A stretch of 64,000 nt of DNA from Mucilaginibacter rubeus (GCF_003286415.2 NZ_CP043450.1:2976001-3040000), one strand, 5' to 3'; counted from the stretch's first letter, positions 54,512 through 63,974 are shown. The notes: generated by a model from the sequence alone, not told the origin. Numbers and translations are program-made.

Positions 54512-56638
54512 TTATTTATTGGCTGTTTTGTTGGCTTTGATATCTGTTCCCAGACGTTGCAAGTATGCTATGATCGCAATCACCTCCTTATCATTCTTGA
54601 TTTTGATATGATCGGTGTAAAGGTTGGCCGCAATTTCTTTGGCCTGTTTATCCAAATCGCTGTTGGCAATCCTTTCGTAGCCCGGTGCGTATGGTACGCC
54701 CAGTTTCCGCATCGCGTTTATTTTAGCTATGGTGGTAGTAGTATCAAGCGTTTGGGTTAAAAGCCAATCATAATTTGGCATGATACTGCCCGGCGACATC
54801 AGACGTGGATCCATCAGGTGATTATAATGCCATGCGCTGCCATACTTCCCTCCTTCGCGGGCCAGATCGGGGCCGGTACGTTTTGATCCCCACAAAAACG
54901 GGTGGTCATACACAAACTCGCCTGCCTTGCTGTACTCGCCATATCGCTCCGTTTCAGACCGGAAAGGCCTTACTGTTTGTGAATGGCAATTTGAACAACC
55001 TTCCCTGATGTAAAGATCCCTGCCTTGCAACTCAAGCGGTGTGTAAGGTTTAACAGCGGCTATGGTTGGGATATTTGATGAAATTGTAAGCGTTGGCATA
55101 AGTTCAACAAACGTACCTATCAATATCACTATCAAAGCGGCTATCATGAGCTGAATAGGCTTGCGCTCGAGCGTACGGTGCCATGTGCCATCTTTAGCGG
55201 CTTTTGGCAATGGTGCCAAAGCCATCGCATGCGCAGCCTCGTTGGCCACCAGTTTGCCCTGCATTGCTGTACGTACAAGGTTGTACGCCATTACAATTAC
55301 ACCAAGCAAATAAAATCCGCCGCCTACAGAGCGCATTACGTGCATTGGGATAATGCGCAAGGTGCTTTCCAGGAAGTTTGGATATTTCAGGATACCTTCG
55401 GGTGTAAATTCTTTAAGCATTAAGCCTTGTGTAAAGCCAGCCCAATACATCGGCACCGCATAAAATAAGATGCCCAAAGTGCCAATCCAAAAATGAAACG
55501 AAGCCATTTTTTTGGAGTAGAGCTGAGTTTTGTAAATGCGGGGTATCAGCCAGTAAAGTATAGCGAAGGTTAAGAAACCGTTCCAGCCCAAAGCGCCAAC
55601 GTGCACGTGGGCAATAATCCAATCAGTAAAGTGGCCTATGGCGTTAACCTGTTTTAACGAAAGCATGGGGCCTTCAAAAGTTGCCATACCATAAGCCGTA
55701 AGACCAACCACCATAAACTTAAGGATAACATCATCACGAACTTTATCCCAGGCGCCGCGCAGCGTAAGCAAACCATTGATCATACCTCCCCAGCTTGGTG
55801 CTATCAGCATAATGGAAAATGCTATGCCTAAAGACTGCGCCCAGCCTGGCAGTGTGGTATACAACAGGTGGTGAGGCCCTGCCCAGATGTAAATGAATAT
55901 GAGTGCCCAAAAGTGCAGGATACTAAGCTTGTATGAATAAATTGGCCTGTTAGCCATTTTAGGCAAAAAGTAGTACATCATACCCAAATAAGGTGTGGTA
56001 AGGAAAAACGCTACCGCATTGTGGCCATACCACCACTGCACAAGGGCATCCTGCACACCAGCATAAACCATATAGCTTTTAAAGGCAGATACCGGCAGCT
56101 CAAATGAGTTTACAATATGTAATACCGCAATGGTAACAAAAGTGGCTATGTAAAACCAGATAGCTACATATAAATGCCTTTCCCGGCGTTTAAATATGGT
56201 GCCAAACATATTAATCCCAAATACCACCCAAATCACCGTAATGGCAATATCAATAGGCCATTCAAGCTCGGCATATTCATGAGATGTGGTCAACCCAAGC
56301 GGCAATGTAATAACGGCCGAAACGATAATAAGCTGCCAGCCCCAGAAATGGATATTGCTCAATAAATCGCTGAACATCCTGGCCTTAAGCAAACGTTGCA
56401 GTGAATAATAAACGCCCATAAAAATGGCATTACCCACAAAGGCAAATATTACAGCATTGGTGTGGAGCGGCCGGATACGGCCAAAGGTGGTATATTGGTT
56501 GCCCATGTTCATCCCCGGACTATACAGCTGTATAGCAACGATGAGGCCCACGGTCATCCCAATTATTCCCCAGATCACGGTGGCTATGCCAAAATTCCGC
56601 ACGATCTTGTTGTCATAGTAAAATTTTTCGGGCTGCAT
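54512..56638 (-). CDS. ccoN: fused CcoN-CcoO, catalytic subunit and cytochrome c subunit of cbb3 oxidase
   Basis: A 708-residue fusion. The first 480 residues are the multi-helix heme-copper subunit CcoN (GRIRPLHTNAVIFAFVGNAI; VQDALVQWWYGHNAVAFFLT with copper-site His; WAGPHHLLYTTLPGWAQSLG; IGHFTDWIIAHVHVGALGWN). After a helix near 490-510, CcoO follows with heme c motif CSNCH at 548-552 and the CcoO block FLWGSKRTGPDLAREGG. Reduces oxygen to water with high affinity and pumps protons. Fusion is normal for Bacteroidota. Its own TGA-N6-TCA promoter lies upstream, overlapping the ccoS end. Confidence 0.95.
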   Translation of the reverse strand: MQPEKFYYDNKIVRNFGIATVIWGIIGMTVGLIVAIQLYSPGMNMGNQYTTFGRIRPLHTNAVIFAFVGNAIFMGVYYSLQRLLKARMFSDLLSNIHFWGWQLIIVSAVITLPLGLTTSHEYAELEWPIDIAITVIWVVFGINMFGTIFKRRERHLYVAIWFYIATFVTIAVLHIVNSFELPVSAFKSYMVYAGVQDALVQWWYGHNAVAFFLTTPYLGMMYYFLPKMANRPIYSYKLSILHFWALIFIYIWAGPHHLLYTTLPGWAQSLGIAFSIMLIAPSWGGMINGLLTLRGAWDKVRDDVILKFMVVGLTAYGMATFEGPMLSLKQVNAIGHFTDWIIAHVHVGALGWNGFLTFAILYWLIPRIYKTQLYSKKMASFHFWIGTLGILFYAVPMYWAGFTQGLMLKEFTPEGILKYPNFLESTLRIIPMHVMRSVGGGFYLLGVIVMAYNLVRTAMQGKLVANEAAHAMALAPLPKAAKDGTWHRTLERKPIQLMIAALIVILIGTFVELMPTLTISSNIPTIAAVKPYTPLELQGRDLYIREGCSNCHSQTVRPFRSETERYGEYSKAGEFVYDHPFLWGSKRTGPDLAREGGKYGSAWHYNHLMDPRLMSPGSIMPNYDWLLTQTLDTTTTIAKINAMRKLGVPYAPGYERIANSDLDKQAKEIAANLYTDHIKIKNDKEVIAIIAYLQRLGTDIKANKTANK

Positions 56639-56658
56639 AAAGTGTTTTTATTATGGTG

Positions 56659-56723
56659 TAAAACTATTGCCTTGGTGTAAGCGGCAGAATGATGGAGATT
56701 GGCGTAAAAGATGACAGATATCA
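56659..56723 (-). promoter_or_regulatory. ccoNO promoter: TGA-N6-TCA site overlapping the ccoS stop codon
   Basis: On the minus strand TGATATCTGTCA (56723-56712) begins with the ccoS TGA stop. TAGTTTTA (56666-56659, 7 of 8) is the -7 candidate; site end to -7 start is 46 bases. The 17-base stretch at 56712-56728 is identical to that at 59338-59354 in reverse orientation, before ccoI. Confidence 0.6.
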
Positions 56724-56882
56724 CTTTTCGGTATCGGCATCCTCCGAATCGTCCAACAGGATACGCACAGATGGAGTGTACAAATCTTCGTTTTGTCCGG
56801 TTCTTTGAGCCCAGAAAAAAGCAGTCAAAAAAATGAGTGCCAGCACCACGCTGCACCCTATCAGAAAATAAATAACGCTCAT
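56721..56882 (-). CDS. ccoS: CcoS cbb3 assembly protein
   Basis: A 53-residue single-helix protein that I read directly from the minus strand: it starts MSVIYFLIGCSVVLALIFLT, continues AFFWAQRTGQNEDL, and ends with a strongly acidic tail. The start ATG overlaps the ccoI stop by 4 bases (ATGA). Size, helix and place fit CcoS, needed for cofactor insertion into CcoN. Confidence 0.88.
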   Translation of the reverse strand: MSVIYFLIGCSVVLALIFLTAFFWAQRTGQNEDLYTPSVRILLDDSEDADTEK

Positions 56883-59269
56883 GATAATTTCCTTTTCTTG
56901 GCCGCGAAATGCGTTGCCAGACTGGTGAAAGAAATAATAGTTACCGTACTTACCGGCATCAGGATTGCCGCAAACAGCGGTGAGAGCTTTCCGGTAATGG
57001 CGTAGCTTAAACCAATAAAATTATAGGTAAGGGAAATCAGGAATGATGCGTGAATGATCCTAACCGTATCTTTTGAAAACTTTAAAAACGCAGGAAGCTT
57101 GCCAAATGACCGGCCATCCATAATGGCATCGCTTCCCGGCGAAAAGTTGTTTACGTTATCCGTGACAGCAATACCCAGGTCACTTTGTTTAAGAGCACCC
57201 GCGTCATTCAGCCCGTCGCCTATCATCATTACTTTAGCACCATTCTCCTGCAGCTTGCCTATAAAATCAAGCTTATCCTGGGGCGACTGGTTAAAAAGCA
57301 ACTTATCGGTAGTTTTAAAAAAGCGGATCAATTCAAAACGCTCATGATCCTGATCGCCGGATAAGAGGTATAATTCATAATCGGTTTCGAGGCCATTAAT
57401 GTTTTTCAGGCCCTCGCGATATTGATGTGCAAAGGCAAAGTATCCCTTATAGTTACCATCTACAGCAACATGAACCTTTGTACCGGCTGATGTATTCCTG
57501 CTATAGCCTGAAACATGCTGTTCGCTGCCAATACGCACCTGATACCCATTAACTGAAGCGGTAATACCCCTGCCCGCAGCTTCAGAAAGGTCAGTTAGGT
57601 TCAAACGCTTGTGAGTACCCAGATACCGGCAAATCATCCTGCTAAGCGGATGGTTGGAGTGCATACAAACGTTGTAAACCAATTCGCGTTCTGCATCACT
57701 TAACCGGGCGTTTAACTGGATATTATCATTATCACTTGTAGTTATGGTACCCGTTTTATCCATAACAATGGTATCAATAGCCGCCAGCTGTTCAACAACA
57801 GCAGTATTTTTTAAATAGAAAAGGTTCCGGTCGAAAATGCTTAGGGCCGCCGACATGGTGAATGGCGTACTTAAAGCCAATGCGCATGGGCAGGCCACAA
57901 TAAGCACCGCTGTGAAAGCGGCAATTCCCCGGTTTAGATCTGTTGGCAACCAAAACAACAAGGAAGCAATAGCTATAACCAATAAAACAACAGTAAAATA
58001 CTTGCTCACCTTTTGGTTAAAGGTTTGCATACGGTTATCCTGTTTACGGTTAAAAGCTTCGTTGTTCCAGAGTTGGGTAAGGTAGCTTTGCGATACGGGT
58101 TTTATAACTTCAAGTTCAATAGCTTCTCCTGTTTGGCGACCGCCCGCGTAGATGATCTCTCCCCAGGTTTTGTTTATCGGTACGGCTTCGCCGGTAACAA
58201 AGCTAAAATCGATGAGCGCATGCCCTTTCAGTAAAATGGCATCAGCCGGGATGATCTCATTATTGCGGATCAATATCCGGTGCCCCGTGTGCAGATCAGC
58301 AAGCGGAACAGGCTTTTCTTTTTCATCGACAATAGTGTTTACCGCTACAGGAAAAAATGAACGGTAATCGCGTTCAAAGGATATATGGTGATAGGTTTTC
58401 TTTTGCACAAACTTACCTACCAGTAAAAAGAACACAAGTCCGCAAAGCGTATCGGCAAAGCCCGCCCCGGTATGGGTGGCAACTTCAAAAAAAGTGCGGA
58501 TAAAAAGTACGGCAATTCCCAGCGCCAGCGGAAAATCAATATTTAACGATTTACGACGAAGGTTTTGCCAGGCAGAAACAAAGTATTCACGGCCGCTGTA
58601 AAAAACAACCGGTAAACTGAACAACACATTTAACCAGCCAAAAAACTGCCTGAACGAATGTTCGTACGTCGAAATGCCAAAGTATTCGGGAAAGCTCAGC
58701 AACATTACATTACCAAAGCAAAACCCTGCCACGGCTATTTTCTGAACAAGGTGATCTTCAGTAGCGGCGTTTCCCTCTTTAATAACATCCTGCAAGCTGA
58801 TCAATGGTTCATAACCAATATCATATAACAGCTCAACCAATTGCTGCAGGCTTATGCGGTGATGATCAAAGCGGATATTAAGCTGTTTCTTCAAAAAATC
58901 TACACGGCAATAATGCACCGCGGGATTAATTTTATGGAGTTTTTCCAACAGCCATAAACACGAACTGCAATGGATATGCGGTATATAAAACGTGACCATG
59001 GTAACCTGGTCATCGGTATAATCAATAAGCTGACTTACTATAGCCGGTTCGGACAGGTAATCAAAACGCCTGTCAATACGGGCACGCGTAGCGCCGGGAT
59101 GGTCATTGTAAGTATAATAATTGCAAAGCTGACTTTCTGATAGCAACTGATAAACGCTTTTACAGCCGTGGCAGCAAAAATGCTTATCATCCAAGGTATA
59201 AGCTTCGGTTAAACAATCATCACCGCAATGGTAACAGCTTATTTTTTCAATAGTAGGGTTTCCTGTCAT
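56879..59269 (-). CDS. ccoI: CcoI copper-transporting P-type ATPase
   Basis: A 796-residue CPx ATPase that supplies copper to cbb3 oxidase. The ATG at 59269 was chosen because residues before it are an unrelated Cys-rich tail running into the divergent promoter. The N-terminus has a zinc-ribbon-like CYHCGDDC...CCHGC region, then an HMA-like domain with HCSSCLWLLE. Membrane helices follow with VACPCALALSTP (CPC) and phosphorylation motif VMDKTGTITT; the hinge is MMIGDGLNDAGALKQSD. It is the first gene of the ccoI-S-NO-Q-P-G-H-safE operon. Confidence 0.93.
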   Translation of the reverse strand: MTGNPTIEKISCYHCGDDCLTEAYTLDDKHFCCHGCKSVYQLLSESQLCNYYTYNDHPGATRARIDRRFDYLSEPAIVSQLIDYTDDQVTMVTFYIPHIHCSSCLWLLEKLHKINPAVHYCRVDFLKKQLNIRFDHHRISLQQLVELLYDIGYEPLISLQDVIKEGNAATEDHLVQKIAVAGFCFGNVMLLSFPEYFGISTYEHSFRQFFGWLNVLFSLPVVFYSGREYFVSAWQNLRRKSLNIDFPLALGIAVLFIRTFFEVATHTGAGFADTLCGLVFFLLVGKFVQKKTYHHISFERDYRSFFPVAVNTIVDEKEKPVPLADLHTGHRILIRNNEIIPADAILLKGHALIDFSFVTGEAVPINKTWGEIIYAGGRQTGEAIELEVIKPVSQSYLTQLWNNEAFNRKQDNRMQTFNQKVSKYFTVVLLVIAIASLLFWLPTDLNRGIAAFTAVLIVACPCALALSTPFTMSAALSIFDRNLFYLKNTAVVEQLAAIDTIVMDKTGTITTSDNDNIQLNARLSDAERELVYNVCMHSNHPLSRMICRYLGTHKRLNLTDLSEAAGRGITASVNGYQVRIGSEQHVSGYSRNTSAGTKVHVAVDGNYKGYFAFAHQYREGLKNINGLETDYELYLLSGDQDHERFELIRFFKTTDKLLFNQSPQDKLDFIGKLQENGAKVMMIGDGLNDAGALKQSDLGIAVTDNVNNFSPGSDAIMDGRSFGKLPAFLKFSKDTVRIIHASFLISLTYNFIGLSYAITGKLSPLFAAILMPVSTVTIISFTSLATHFAAKKRKLS

Positions 59270-59289
59270 GCTTGATATGCTTTCGGGCT

Positions 59290-59354
59290 CAAAACTGCTC
59301 CATAAACGCCGTATAAATAATGATGAGCAATTGCCTAAAAAGTGATATCTGTCA
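59290..59354 (-). promoter_or_regulatory. ccoI promoter: TGA-N6-TCA site with 46-base spacing
   Basis: Read on the minus strand the site is TGACAGATATCA (59354-59343), and CAGTTTTG (59297-59290, 7 of 8) is the -7 candidate at 46 bases. The same dyad serves the divergent gene on the plus strand. The outer edges of the 17-base motif at 59338-59354 are 69 bases from each of the two start codons. Confidence 0.6.
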
Positions 59355-59385
59355 GTTTTTGAACATTGAACCCTGCATAATTTTG
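59343..59385 (+). promoter_or_regulatory. promoter of the unknown Cys-rich gene: same site, 24-base spacing
   Basis: TGATATCTGTCA (59343-59354), then TTTTTG (59356-59361) as a -33-like element, then the exact -7 element TAATTTTG (59378-59385). Site end to -7 start is 24 bases, which puts the centre near -41, the class II position. Confidence 0.6.
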
Positions 59386-59422
59386 GCACCGGAGCTAATG
59401 TTCCATCAAAACAAAAATCTGC

Positions 59423-61213
59423 ATGAGCCATACATTTCATATCCCTGTATTAGGATTAGGATATTCTGTTGATACACCATTAAAGGTTGCACGCTACGGC
59501 ATATCGTCGGTTATTTCGATAGTTGATGACGAGTTGATTGAAAGGATGCGCGGGTATCATACATTAGATAGCAATGAAACATTTACCCCTATTCCTAAAT
59601 CGGTTCCCGACGCAAGGGCCAAACGGATCACCGCTTACTTAAACCTTGTTCATGAATTGGTAAACCGGCAGTTTGAGAAATTACAAAAAGAACCGTTTGA
59701 ACCGGGCAGCGATATAACCCGCTATTTTGAGCTTTTGCCCGATTCATCACAGCTTAAACAAGGCTATGAGTTGATGCTGGAATACCCGGATGGTGAACGC
59801 AAGCAGATTTTTCAAAACATCCTGCGTAAAAAAATGACTATCGGCGCTATCGACGTAAACATCATGTCGAAAGTGGATAAGATGAATTTTGATGCCGATG
59901 GCAATTATCTGGGCGATGAAAATACAGATGCGCTGGCGGCCTTACGTGGTTTTGTTAACAGCTCGCTTCATTCTTCAATTATCTTATCCGCCGGGATGAA
60001 CCCCAGACTTTACAGTTACCTGGAAACCTTTAATGAATTTTTGCCGGATAGTGAAGGACATTTTGCCAAGCGGATCATTCTGAAAGTAAGTGATTTTCGC
60101 TCAGCATTTATACAGGCAAAATTTCTGGCGAAGAAAGGCCTATGGGTGTCGGAATTCAGGGTGGAATCAGGATTAAACTGCGGTGGGCACGCCTTTGCCA
60201 CCGAAGGCTTTTTACTGGGCCCAATACTGGAAGAGTTTAAAGAGAAACGCGCCGAAATGACTGCCGAACTTTTTGGTTTATATCATGCAGCATTAAATCA
60301 AAAAGGAATTAACAGCAGCATGCCTGCTCAACGCCTAAGTGTACAGGGCGGCATAGGCACTGCCGAAGAAAATAATTTCCTGATGGAGTACTACCAGGTG
60401 GATGCAACCGGCTGGGGAAGCCCTTTTTTGCTGGTTCCGGAAACTACCAATGTTGATGAACAAACACTCACGCAGCTTGCCGGCGCAACCACCGATGATT
60501 TTTATGTAAGCGAAGCCTCGCCTCTGGGCATATTGTTCAACAATTTCAGACCAAACAGCATGGAGCAATTGAGACTGGAACGCCTGCAAATGAACAGGCC
60601 AGGCAGCCCCTGCACCAAGAAATACCTGGTTACCAACACTGAATTTACCGAGCAGCCCATTTGCACTGCTTCAAGAGAATACCAGAACTTAAAAATCAAA
60701 CAACTGCAATCACTTAACCTGCCCGAGGATGAGTTACAGCAACAGGTTGATTCGGTAACAGAAAAGATCTGCCTTTGTGAAGGGTTATGTACATCGGCTT
60801 ATATCAAATACGATATTCTTAAACCTAAAGAAACACCGGCAGTAGCCGTATGTCCCGGCCCTAACCTGGCCTACTTCAACAGGTTATATACGCTTGATGA
60901 AATGGTAAAACATATTTATGGCAAGCTGGACCTGCTTGATAAAGTAAAACGTCCGCATATGTTCGTTAAAGAGATTGAACTTTATATTGATTATTTACAA
61001 ACTGATATTAAGGGTCATTTAACTACCCTTACCGATAAGAAAAAGAAACAGCTGGATAAGTTTAAGGCGCAGTTACAGGATGGCATCAAGTACTACAAGC
61101 AGCTATTTACCGAATCCAAGGCCTTAGTAACCAAGGATTACCTTAATGAACTATTCACTTTTGAAGATATTTTGCACCGCCTGCTGATTCCTTGTAAAGA
61201 AGAGGTTATCTAA
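59423..61213 (+). CDS. conserved-looking protein of unknown function, TIM-barrel-like with Cys-rich region
   Basis: A 596-residue cytoplasmic protein I cannot name. Parts of residues 1-350 recall flavin TIM barrels such as nitronate monooxygenase: the opening IPVLGLGYSVDTPLKVARYG, SGLNCGGHAF with Cys253, and LSVQGGIGTAEENNFL followed by VDATGWGSPFLLVPE. Residues 397-477 hold six cysteines (397, 414, 450, 452, 456, 477; ICLCEGLCTS and VCPGPN) that could bind an iron-sulfur cluster. The end is helical and Lys-rich. It shares its regulatory site with the divergent ccoI operon, so it is expected under low oxygen. Redox function is an inference only. Confidence 0.75.
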   Translation: MSHTFHIPVLGLGYSVDTPLKVARYGISSVISIVDDELIERMRGYHTLDSNETFTPIPKSVPDARAKRITAYLNLVHELVNRQFEKLQKEPFEPGSDITRYFELLPDSSQLKQGYELMLEYPDGERKQIFQNILRKKMTIGAIDVNIMSKVDKMNFDADGNYLGDENTDALAALRGFVNSSLHSSIILSAGMNPRLYSYLETFNEFLPDSEGHFAKRIILKVSDFRSAFIQAKFLAKKGLWVSEFRVESGLNCGGHAFATEGFLLGPILEEFKEKRAEMTAELFGLYHAALNQKGINSSMPAQRLSVQGGIGTAEENNFLMEYYQVDATGWGSPFLLVPETTNVDEQTLTQLAGATTDDFYVSEASPLGILFNNFRPNSMEQLRLERLQMNRPGSPCTKKYLVTNTEFTEQPICTASREYQNLKIKQLQSLNLPEDELQQQVDSVTEKICLCEGLCTSAYIKYDILKPKETPAVAVCPGPNLAYFNRLYTLDEMVKHIYGKLDLLDKVKRPHMFVKEIELYIDYLQTDIKGHLTTLTDKKKKQLDKFKAQLQDGIKYYKQLFTESKALVTKDYLNELFTFEDILHRLLIPCKEEVI

Positions 61214-61238
61214 ATTAATAATATGCAGGCTATAAGTA

Positions 61239-61273
61239 AGAAGGCTGATTTCCTCAGGAAAATCAGCCTTCTT
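61239..61273. terminator. terminator between the unknown gene and the cytochrome c propeller gene
   Basis: AGAAGGCTGATTTCC (61239-61253) pairs with GGAAAATCAGCCTTCTT (61257-61273) with one bulged A, loop TCA, followed by TGTTT. It lies between convergent genes. Confidence 0.75.
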
Positions 61274-61295
61274 TGTTTAGCGAGATTATAAACTA

Positions 61296-63974
61296 TTAAT
61301 TCTTTTGCTGAGAAAGGAAGGTAACCAGCGACGCGAACTCTTCATAAGATAAAGCGCTTGCCAATCCGGTTGGCATCATAGATGTTTTCAATTCCTTGCG
61401 GCTAAGGATATCACTTGCCTTGATAGTGAATACATCGCCCGCTATGTTTCTCATCACCACTTTCTGAGCCGATTCTTCAGAAATAAAGCCCATATAGCTT
61501 TTATTGCCTTTTGCAGTGATCATCACGGTTGCAAAGCCCTGCGATATGGAAGCGCTCGGTTTCAATATGGATTCGGCTATTTGCTGGCGGTTCATGATAG
61601 ATCCTATCTGACCCATAAACGGCCCTTTCAATTTTTCGCCGCGGTTAAGGCTATGGCAGGCAACGCAGCCCTGGCGGGTAAACAAAGCCTTCCCTATTGC
61701 GGGATTACCTTTAACCTGGTTAAGCATCAGCATAATATCCTCAATAGATGAGCTGCCTATCTGACCTTTTTTGTTGCGGATCTTAGCCAGGTCAACCTTA
61801 ACCTCTTTTGTCGCAGCAGGTTTTTCCTCACCGCCAAAAGCAGTGATGCCCATTTGATGGCGCTCGTTCAGATCGGCAAAAAATTGTTTGCCCATTGCAC
61901 CGGCTTTGGTTCGTTCAAGAGTCAGGAATTTCTCTATGCGCGGTGAAGCTTCCCATTGGATACCTTTATAAATAGGCCCGTGCGAATCCGGACGCGTTCC
62001 CCACCACCATGAGGCGTCATATGGTGCTTCCTGCTTGTACAGGCGCGCCAGGGTTACCAATATCTGTTTCTTTGTTTTGGGATCTTTGATTTTAGGGTAA
62101 GCAGCAATTAAACCGTTTACCGCTTTGTTATCATACATATAACGCAGTGCCCACAATGCTAATGTCGAATTAGATGTTCCTATCGCACTAACACATGCAT
62201 CAACCGCATTCATACTCACAAGCGCCCGCACAGCTAAATGCGGTAGTATTATAGGCGAATTAGGTGTAGCGTGCGGCCCCTCTGTATTTTTTGCAGGAGC
62301 TACAAAACTTGCCGGAACCGGAGTTTTTAGCAATTCAGAAGCGGCCTCTAAACGCCCCAGACGCCCCAGGCCTATAATGGCCGATGCCTGCACACGCGGT
62401 GAAGCATCTTTTAGTCCGCTTAGAAATGGCGCAATCGGAACCTGATCTATTCCGCCTTTCCTGTCGGTTAAGGCACGCAGGGCAAATTCCCTTAGAGCAT
62501 TATCATGCGTAAGTTGTACCAGGTTGGTTATTCCATTTTCGCGGGCAATTTGAGCGTAAGTAAACAGCGCTGCTACGCGGGCATATAAAGCAGCACCTGC
62601 ATCTGATGCTATCGCGAAAGCCGCTTTACTGCTTTCATCTGCCGGCCTTGTGATAAGCTCCTGTGATGCATTTAACCTTGCCACGGCGCTTTCTGATTTT
62701 AGCATATTGGCCAGATCCGATACCGACATCGCTTTAATATCCGGGAAAGCTTTATATGTCCAGCCATTAGGTACGGCCCTGATAACATAACCCTTAGAAG
62801 CGCTGCCCGAATAACCGGCACCGTCCCAGGCGGAAAGGTAAAGCCTTCCCGAGCCATCTACATCCAGATCGGTGATCTGCGGCAATTCAATAAACGGCTC
62901 TTCGGCTTGTTTAAAACTGGCGCCATCGGGTGTTACCCTGTTAATATAAAGCTCACTGCGTCCCCAATCGGCTGTCATAGGTACGTGGTTATATTTTTCT
63001 GGCCAGGTAGGTTCGTCCATAAACAATGAACCCGTTCCTGAACCGCCGCCCAAATCAACCAGTGCCGGCAAAATCTCATCAGTAAAATGCTGAAACAACA
63101 ATGGGTACCCATATTCGCCAGATTGGATTTGATGCGAAAAACGGATATTCCAGCCTCCGCCGTCATTGGTATTATCGCGGGTAAATACATTCATATATGG
63201 ATCTATAGCTACATCATAAATATTACGTAAACCATGCGTATAAACCTCCATTTCCTTACCATTTGGCCGCACCCTGATAATACCGCCCCCAAGCATGGTA
63301 AGTTTTTTACCATCACGGTCCGTTGCGTCATGAAAACCAAAATCGCCCACAGCTATATAGATCCATCCGTCAATACCCATGCGGATACCGTTGGTAGCGT
63401 GGTCTGTTCCACGCTCAACCAGCATATGTGCATTACTCAAATGTTCAAGAAGTGGTTTTGGAGGCCCATCGGCAATGCCATCATGATCTTTATCTTCAAA
63501 AACTTCAAGGATCATTCCGGTTGCTTTAAGTGTTTCTTTGGAGAAAACCGTATGAAGCACAAAAACCTGGTCGCCCATGATGAGTATACCACGGGGATCA
63601 TCAACATCGGCAAAATCGGTATGCTTATCTAATTTGCCATCGTTATCGCTATCAATAAGTTTAATTATGCGCCCTTTCCCCGGGTCTTTACCCAGCGAAC
63701 CAATCATATCAACGCCAACAAAAACTTCGCCCGTTGCTGCTACAGCCAAACAAGCCGGACTTGGAGTAAGATCGGGCCCGGCAAACCTGGTTATAGTAAA
63801 ACCAGCAGGCCAGTGAAGCGAATCGCTTTTAATATGATTTAAATCTTTCGCTTGTTTTGAAACGGAAACGCTACGTTTAGAGGGCTTTACTTCATGATTG
63901 CCTGTATTCACAAAATATTTGAACGTCAGCAAAAAGGACATACATAAGAACAGGGTCAGGGAAAACTTTAACAT
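61296..63974 (-). CDS. secreted membrane-bound-dehydrogenase-type propeller with HEAT repeats and C-terminal cytochrome c
   Basis: An 892-residue exported protein; the start is 26 bases from the window edge and gives a signal helix (LTLFLCMSFLLTFKYF). Residues about 60-430 form a PQQ/sorbosone-dehydrogenase-like propeller (GEVFVGVDMIGSLGKDPGKG; THGLRNIYDVAIDPYMNVFT). HEAT-like helices cover about 440-700. The last 140 residues are a cytochrome c-like domain with one heme motif, QGCVACHSLNRGE. Such PVC-type heme proteins are common in Planctomycetes and Bacteroidota and are thought to oxidise sugars or alcohols. Substrate unknown. Confidence 0.85.
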   Translation of the reverse strand: MLKFSLTLFLCMSFLLTFKYFVNTGNHEVKPSKRSVSVSKQAKDLNHIKSDSLHWPAGFTITRFAGPDLTPSPACLAVAATGEVFVGVDMIGSLGKDPGKGRIIKLIDSDNDGKLDKHTDFADVDDPRGILIMGDQVFVLHTVFSKETLKATGMILEVFEDKDHDGIADGPPKPLLEHLSNAHMLVERGTDHATNGIRMGIDGWIYIAVGDFGFHDATDRDGKKLTMLGGGIIRVRPNGKEMEVYTHGLRNIYDVAIDPYMNVFTRDNTNDGGGWNIRFSHQIQSGEYGYPLLFQHFTDEILPALVDLGGGSGTGSLFMDEPTWPEKYNHVPMTADWGRSELYINRVTPDGASFKQAEEPFIELPQITDLDVDGSGRLYLSAWDGAGYSGSASKGYVIRAVPNGWTYKAFPDIKAMSVSDLANMLKSESAVARLNASQELITRPADESSKAAFAIASDAGAALYARVAALFTYAQIARENGITNLVQLTHDNALREFALRALTDRKGGIDQVPIAPFLSGLKDASPRVQASAIIGLGRLGRLEAASELLKTPVPASFVAPAKNTEGPHATPNSPIILPHLAVRALVSMNAVDACVSAIGTSNSTLALWALRYMYDNKAVNGLIAAYPKIKDPKTKKQILVTLARLYKQEAPYDASWWWGTRPDSHGPIYKGIQWEASPRIEKFLTLERTKAGAMGKQFFADLNERHQMGITAFGGEEKPAATKEVKVDLAKIRNKKGQIGSSSIEDIMLMLNQVKGNPAIGKALFTRQGCVACHSLNRGEKLKGPFMGQIGSIMNRQQIAESILKPSASISQGFATVMITAKGNKSYMGFISEESAQKVVMRNIAGDVFTIKASDILSRKELKTSMMPTGLASALSYEEFASLVTFLSQQKN

